A stretch of 34,935 nt of DNA from an uncultured Eubacteriales bacterium (GTDB taxonomy: Bacteria > Bacillota > Clostridia > Oscillospirales > Oscillospiraceae). Location of the stretch: NCBI GenBank assembly GCA_900549645.1, contig URPD01000015.1, forward strand, positions 1 to 34,935. The letters run 5' to 3'. Positions 30,060 through 34,935 of the stretch are shown piece by piece (positions within the stretch are counted from its first letter, which is position 1; each line of letters opens with the position of its first letter). A program made the position numbers and the translations under genes. Under the pieces are notes generated by a model that had not been told where the DNA came from, searched no databases, and saw only the letters and a list, made by a program, of their open reading frames with translations.

Positions 30060-30927
30060 ACGGACGGGGCTGCATGGTGAGGACAAGCGGTATCTCTCCA
30101 ACTACGGGCAGGCCTACGGCGAGTGGGCAGAGCCGGAGAGCGTCCACCACATGACATGGAAGGACTGCGCCGTGCCCCACCCGGAGGTGGCCACTGCCTA
30201 CACCGCCCATGTGATGGACTGCATGGCGGAGATGGAATCGGCGCTGGGCAACGAGGCGGAATCAAAGGCTTATCGGGAATTTGCCGCCGGCTGCCGCAGA
30301 AGCTATCAGGTGCTGCGCCGCACCGCCGCCTATCCGCTGGATACCGATCGACAGGCGCAGCTTGCCCGCCCGCTGGCATTTAAGCTGCTGGACGAAGCGC
30401 AGACGGAATACGCGCAAAAGCGGCTGCTTACCGCACTGGAGCATTTCCATTGGCGTCTTGGCACAGGCTTTCTGTCCACGCCGCTGATTTTGGATGTGCT
30501 GACGGAGATTGACTTGGAATCAGCCTATCGGCTGCTGGAAAATGAAGAAATTCCCGGTTGGCTGAGTATGCCGAAAAACGGAGCTACGACCATTTGGGAG
30601 GCTTGGGAAGGGCCGAACAGCAAAAGCGGCGGCATTGGGTCTTTGAACCATTATTCCAAGGGCGCTGTGGTGGCGTGGCTGTTCAATACCATGTGCGGCA
30701 TCCGTGTGGACGGAGAGAATTATTTTGTCATCGCGCCCCATCCCGGTGGGCACTTCACCCATGCAAAAGCCGTCTATGACAGCGTCTACGGCAGGGTGGA
30801 AAGCGGCTGGGAGAAAACGCCGGATGGCTGGCACTATACCATCACCATTCCCGCCAACTGTACTGCCGAACTGCACCTGCCGGAGAAACCGCCGGTCACG
30901 CTGGAAAGCGGAACATATACCTTTTGA
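30060..30927 (+). pseudogene. Alpha-L-rhamnosidase (GH78) C-terminal fragment
   Basis: About 288 residues of a GH78-like (alpha/alpha)6 barrel and C-terminal beta domain. Visible are YGEWAEP, SLNHYSKGAVVAWLF and TTIWEAWEGP, where the first glutamate matches the catalytic base of the family. The N-terminal two thirds, with the region that supplies the general acid, are missing. There is no start codon or ribosome binding site at the 5' end, where it meets the AraC fragment near 30055-30072. GH3 follows nine bases after its stop, so both were probably one plant-glycan operon. Left end approximate. Confidence 0.8.
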
Positions 30928-30936
30928 GGTGAAGCT

Positions 30937-33268
30937 ATGGACATTGAAAAAATCTTACAACAGATGACGCTGGAGGATAAAATTGCCCTTTGCTCCGGCG
31001 AAAACTTCTGGGAAACAGAAAAATACGAGAAATACGGCATTCCGTCCCTTTTCATGTGCGACGGCCCTCACGGCCTGCGCAAGCAGGAGAATGTGGCGGA
31101 TATGCTGGGCGTCAACGAATCCAGAAAGGCCACCTGCTTTCCCGCCGAGGTGACCACCGCCGGAAGCTGGGACCCGGAGCTGCTCACCGAAATCGGTGCG
31201 GCCATCAGCCAGGAGGCCAAGGAGCAGGGCGTTGGACTTGTCCTCGACCCCGGCGCCAATCTCAAGCGCAATCCGCTCTGCGGACGGAACTTTGAGTATT
31301 TCAGCGAAGACCCCTATCTGGCGGGTAAGCTGGCGACGGGCTTCATCCGTGGTGTGGAAGCGCAGGGGATCAGCACCAGTCTCAAGCACTTCGCCGCCAA
31401 TTCGCAGGAAAAAAGCCGCTTTACATCCAACAGCGTGCTGGACGAGCGCACACTGCGGGAGCTGTACCTGACGGCCTTTGAGATCGCCGTCAAGGAGGGC
31501 AAGCCCTCCACGGTCATGTGCGCCTACCCGAAGCTGAACGGGGTACACTGTTCGGACAACAAGAGGCTGCTCGCAGATATTCTCCGAACCGAATGGGGCT
31601 TCGGCGGCATGGTGGTCACGGACTGGGGCGCGATGAACGACCGCATCGAGGGCTTCCGGGCGGGCTGTGACCTGAATATGCCCGGCGGCAGCGACTACAT
31701 GGAAAAAGAGGTCTTGCAGGCGGTCAAGAACGGCACGCTGCCAGAAAGCTGCGTGGACGACAGCGCCCGCCGGGTGCTGAAGCTGGTGTTCCGGGCAGCG
31801 GAAACGCTGAAAGAGACTGCTTCCTGCGACTATGAAGCCCACCACGCCCTTGCCAAACGCGCGGCAGCGGAAGGTGCGGTGCTGCTGAAAAACGAGGGCG
31901 GCATTCTGCCGTTGCAGCAGGGCGCAAAAATCGCCGTCATTGGCGCCATGGCGAAGAGTCCGCGCTATCAGGGCGCAGGCTCCAGCCATATTAACCCCAC
32001 AGGGCTTTCTCAGCCGCTGGACTTCCTGCCGGATGCCATCTATGCCCCGGCTGCGACGACCGGGGCGATACCACGGACGCGCTGCTGGATGAGGCGCGGG
32101 CGGCGGCGGAGCAGGCAGAGGTCGCCGTTATTTTCGCGGGACTTCCTGACCGCTATGAGTCCGAGGGCTTTGACCGGGACGATATGAAGCTCCCTGTCGG
32201 TCACCTGCGGATGATTGAGGCAGTGGTCAGCGCCAACCCCCACTCAGTGGTCGTGCTGCTGTGCGGCAGCGCTGTGGAATGCCCGTGGGCGGACGAGGTG
32301 AAGGCTGTCCTCTACATGGGGCTGCCCGGTCAGGCGGGCGGCGAGGCTATTGCAGACCTACTGTATGGTCGTGTCAATCCCAGCGGCAAGCTGGCAGAGA
32401 ACTGGCCGTTTACTTATGGGGATGTTCCGTCCTCCAAAATTTATGGCAAAACCACCGACGCCCTGTATCAGGAGGGCGTCTATGTAGGGTATCGCTACTA
32501 CGACAAGGCGGGTGTGCCTGTCCGCTGGCGGTTCGGCTATGGGCTGAGCTGAGCTACACGGAGTTTTCCTACGCCGATTTAACGGTCAACGGCGATACGG
32601 TGTCTGTCACCGTCCAGAACACCGGAAAGTGTGCCGGTGCGGAGGTGGTGCAGCTCTACATGGAAGCGCCGCAGGACGGTCTGCACCGCTCGCTGCGGGA
32701 GCTGAAGAACTTCCAAAAGGTATTCTTGCAGCCGGGTGAAAGCGGGACGGTCACCTTCACGTTGACGGACCGCAGCTTTGCCGTCTGGCAGGACGGCTGG
32801 AAAATACCCGCCGGAACATACGCCGTCTGCGTCGGCGGGTTGCGGGCAGAAATAGAAAAGAACGGCGATGTCCTGCCTGTTCCCGCATGGCAAGGCGGCA
32901 GCTGGTACGAGCGCTGCACCGGCAAGCCCAACTATGCTGATTGGGAGGCGACGCTGGAGCGGAAATACACCCCGCCGGTGCTGAAAAAGGGCAGCTTCAC
33001 CATGGACAACACCGTGATGGAAATGAAGGAGCACAGCCTCATCATGAAGATCATGTTCCGGGCGGTGGAAGCCACCATCGCCAAGGGCTTCGGCGGCAAA
33101 AAGGACTATGAAAACCCAGAATTCAGGATGTTGATAAATTCCTCCGCCGGATCGCCTCTGCGCAGTATGATGATCTCCGGCGGCATGAAGGGCGGCGTGC
33201 TGCCCGGCATGCTGGAAATAGCCAACGGGCACTTCTTCCGTGGCATCTGGAAAATGATTAAAGGCTGA
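30937..33268 (+). pseudogene. Beta-glucosidase (GH3) with two frameshifts
   Basis: The frame starts at 30937 with a GAGGTGAAG site and reads as GH3: KHFAAN (150-155) and the nucleophile D229 in VVTDWG. It breaks near 32050, where CCCCGGCTGC would restore the family reading PGCDDRGDTT if one G were added. The second frame continues through VGYRYYDKAGV to FGYGLS and stops at TGA 32551-32553. The third frame resumes at SYTEFSYADL and runs through a fibronectin-like domain to 33268. The second break is a 5-bp duplication, GAGCT-GAGCT at 32546-32555. Without the two lesions the gene would be about 777 codons. Not functional as read. Confidence 0.88.
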
Positions 33269-33290
33269 CAAATGCAAGGAGAAATACAAC

Positions 33291-33803
33291 ATGAAGGTAT
33301 TTATGATTGGCGGCACCGGACTTCTGGGCAGTGAGGCGGCCAAGGTTCTTATTTCGCGTGGCCACGAGGTGACAGCCTTGGCGCTGCCGCCGCTGCCGGA
33401 GGGCGCTGTACTGCCCCCGGAAATGAAAATTGAGTACGGTAACTATCTGGAAATGAGCGATGACGAGCTGCGCAAGCATCTGACCGGATGTGACGGCTTC
33501 GTGTTCGCCGCCGGTGTGGATGAGCGGGTAGAAAGGCCTGCACCGATTTATAACCTCTACAAAAAGTACAACATCGACCCCATCAACCGGCTTTTGAAGC
33601 TGGCAAAGGAATGCGGCGTCAAGCATGTTTCCATCTGCGGCTCTTATTTCCCCTACTTTGCCAAGGCCATGCCGGAGCTGGAGCTTACCAAGTGGCATCC
33701 CTATATCCGTTCCCGTGTCGATCAGGAGAATGCGGCCATGTCCTTTGCGGACGGAAACTTCTCCGTTGCCGTTTTGGAATTACCGTATGCGGAAAAAGTT
33801 TGA
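33291..33803 (+). pseudogene. NAD-dependent epimerase/dehydratase, 5' fragment
   Basis: The first about 165 residues look like an SDR-type NAD-dependent epimerase: Rossmann motif GGTGLLGSEAAK near residues 7-18, the HVSICGSYFPYF segment and VAVLELPY near 158-165. After LELPY the frame reads AEKV and stops, about half the expected length. The 3' half has been replaced by unrelated coding sequence from 33787. AAGGAG lies ten bases before the ATG at 33291. It follows GH3 in the same direction. Confidence 0.75.
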
Positions 33804-34302
33804 CAAGCTGGCGCGCACGGAGCATGGCACGCTCCACTTCATTGAGGGCAATGTGGAAGACCATATCGACGCTTACTGGGGCAGCCGCAAGCGCTGGGAA
33901 GCCCTGCCCGAAAAAATCTCTGACATGAAGCACTTTGCCGATTGGGACACTGTAGTCCCCATCTATCATGGTTATGACGAAACGAGGCCCGAAAGCGAAC
34001 TGACACTGGAGGATATGCGTAAAGCAGCCTCCTTCCGTGGCGGAAAGCTGCTGAGCACCGAGATGCAAACCGGTGATTGGAAAACCCCGTTGGAATTTGA
34101 ATGTGCCTTCAGGCATAAATTCAAGGCCAGTCCCCGACTGGTGCTGGAGGGCGGTCACTGGTGTGACGAGTGTGAGCGCAAAAGCTGGAACTACGGCAAC
34201 CGTGCCAAAGTCGATCCGTTCTTCGCGCAGGTCTGGAATCCCCTCCACGACCCGGATGAGCTGCGGGAGTATCCCAAGGAAGTTTCTGAACTGGACATAT
34301 AA
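33787..34302 (+). pseudogene. Unrecognised protein, 3' fragment with treble-clef-like zinc motif
   Basis: A 171-residue frame that can begin at ATG 33787 but has no ribosome binding site and begins inside the epimerase fragment. I do not recognise the parent gene. It contains a charged helical part, FRGGKLLSTEM, then FECAFRHKF...GGHWCDEC. This resembles the C-x3-H...W-C-x2-C treble-clef/zinc ribbon seen in many DNA-associated proteins. The reading is continuous and protein-like, so it is probably the 3' end of a longer gene fused here by deletion. Confidence 0.5.
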
Positions 34303-34323
34303 CATCTTGAAAGGACAGCCGCA

Positions 34324-34935
34324 ATGAAGAAAAAGCGCATTTGGAAAGTCATCCTGCTGTGCGTACTGGGAACGCTGTCGTTTGCTGTACTGCTTCAGCT
34401 CGGATGGAGCGGGAAGTATACTGGTTCAGATGGAAAGTATTTGCCGATAACCGCTTCAGATTCCTGGGCACATATCTATAATCATCCCGTTTGGGAGGAA
34501 ACCGGCAAGGAGATGTTCTCCATTTAGGGCGACAGCAGCGCAACCAATTTGACTTCCTTTATGAGCATTCGAGCACTGAGCCTCTGGTGCGGTTGGAATG
34601 CAGATGAGATCGTGGACGGCTTTAATGGGCTGCTTGAAGCCGCAAACAAGGGGGATTTTTCGATACACGCCGTGTATTCCGAGAAAGAATCAGCCTCCAA
34701 CCCCGCATTGCGGCACGCACGGCTCGCACTTTATCGGGGTCAGCCCGGAAAGCCGCTTGCGATCGTGGCGGCAGGCGGCGGCTATCAGCAAGTCGTATCT
34801 ATGATAGAGGGATTTCCTTACGCCGCAGAGCTATACCGTCAAGGCTATAATAATGATCGTCTGCGACAAGCAAACTGGGATGCCGGTCGTTGTGAAAGGG
34901 GCAGAGGGCTTTGCCATATCTATTCACATCGATCC
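34324..34935 (+). pseudogene. Esterase-like alpha/beta hydrolase with internal stop (runs to window edge)
   Basis: Starts at ATG 34324 with an AAAGGA site and an N-terminal membrane anchor (residues 6-25). After 67 codons an in-frame TAG (34525-34527) interrupts it, but the same frame continues with sense sequence: WCGWNADEIVDGFN, LAIVAAGGGYQQV and EGFPYAAELYRQGYN. These match the oxyanion-type start of carbohydrate esterase-like alpha/beta hydrolases. After GYN, near 34848, similarity is lost and another frame reads MIVCDKQTGMPVVVKG to the edge. The catalytic triad region is not seen. Identity of the parent is moderately sure; loss of function is clear. Confidence 0.6.

Noticed and set aside
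29673..30080. 135-residue plus-strand frame with AAGGTGG before its ATG
   Set aside because: Most of it is antisense to the AraC domain, which is clearly recognisable on the minus strand; only the first about 30 codons are unexplained.

Overview
The window looks like chromosomal DNA of a GC-rich anaerobic Firmicute, most likely an Oscillospirales-type gut Clostridium. The evidence is an oxygen-sensitive class III ribonucleotide reductase with its radical-SAM activase, a ferredoxin-dependent 2-oxoacid oxidoreductase, PyrR attenuation, a lysine riboswitch, strong GGAGG ribosome binding sites, sigma-A-type TTGACA/TATAAT promoters and many short rho-independent terminators. No rRNA, tRNA or CRISPR array was seen.

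Positions 1-8300 are mostly on the minus strand. They hold a uracil permease (cut by the window edge) behind pyrR, whose leader carries a PyrR binding loop, an antiterminator and a terminator. Next come nrdG, nrdD and trxB. The NrdD has a C-terminal CPNC redoxin domain and sits directly upstream of a thioredoxin reductase gene. A CPA2-type cation/proton antiporter follows, then a small membrane/zinc-ribbon gene with a probable frameshift, and a divergent pair of small DNA-binding proteins (HTH and RHH). Positions 8368-10173 hold an NhaC-family transporter under a lysine riboswitch, so it is probably a lysine carrier.

Positions 10265-16020 hold a YwaF-like membrane protein, an AgrC/AgrA-like kinase and LytTR regulator pair, serC with a DUF1015 gene, and a DUF378 membrane protein with a long hairpin leader. 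Between 16119 and 16264 there is a candidate small RNA with its own promoter, three hairpins and a terminator.

The most coherent accessory system is at 18192-27971. Nine plus-strand genes form one apparent operon: a 2x[4Fe-4S] ferredoxin subunit, the alpha, beta and gamma subunits of a VOR/KOR-type 2-oxoacid:ferredoxin oxidoreductase, a fused ADP-forming acyl-CoA synthetase, an MFS carrier, a sodium:solute symporter, a D-2-hydroxyacid dehydrogenase and a Glu/Leu/Phe/Val-type amino acid dehydrogenase. Together they would import an amino acid, deaminate it, oxidise the 2-oxoacid to acyl-CoA, make ATP from the thioester, and return excess reductant to 2-hydroxyacid. A divergent DUF6076-like gene lies upstream. 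The 410-bp space between them holds at least six exact copies of GTAGAC, which look like operators of an unidentified regulator.

From 28169 to the right edge the DNA is a decayed island: an N-terminally truncated large serine recombinase, an AraC regulator and a GH78 rhamnosidase that have both lost their 5' ends at one junction, a GH3 glucosidase with two frameshifts, an epimerase 5' fragment abutting a foreign 3' fragment, and an esterase-like gene with an internal stop. Assembly error cannot be excluded for individual lesions, but their concentration here argues for genuine decay.
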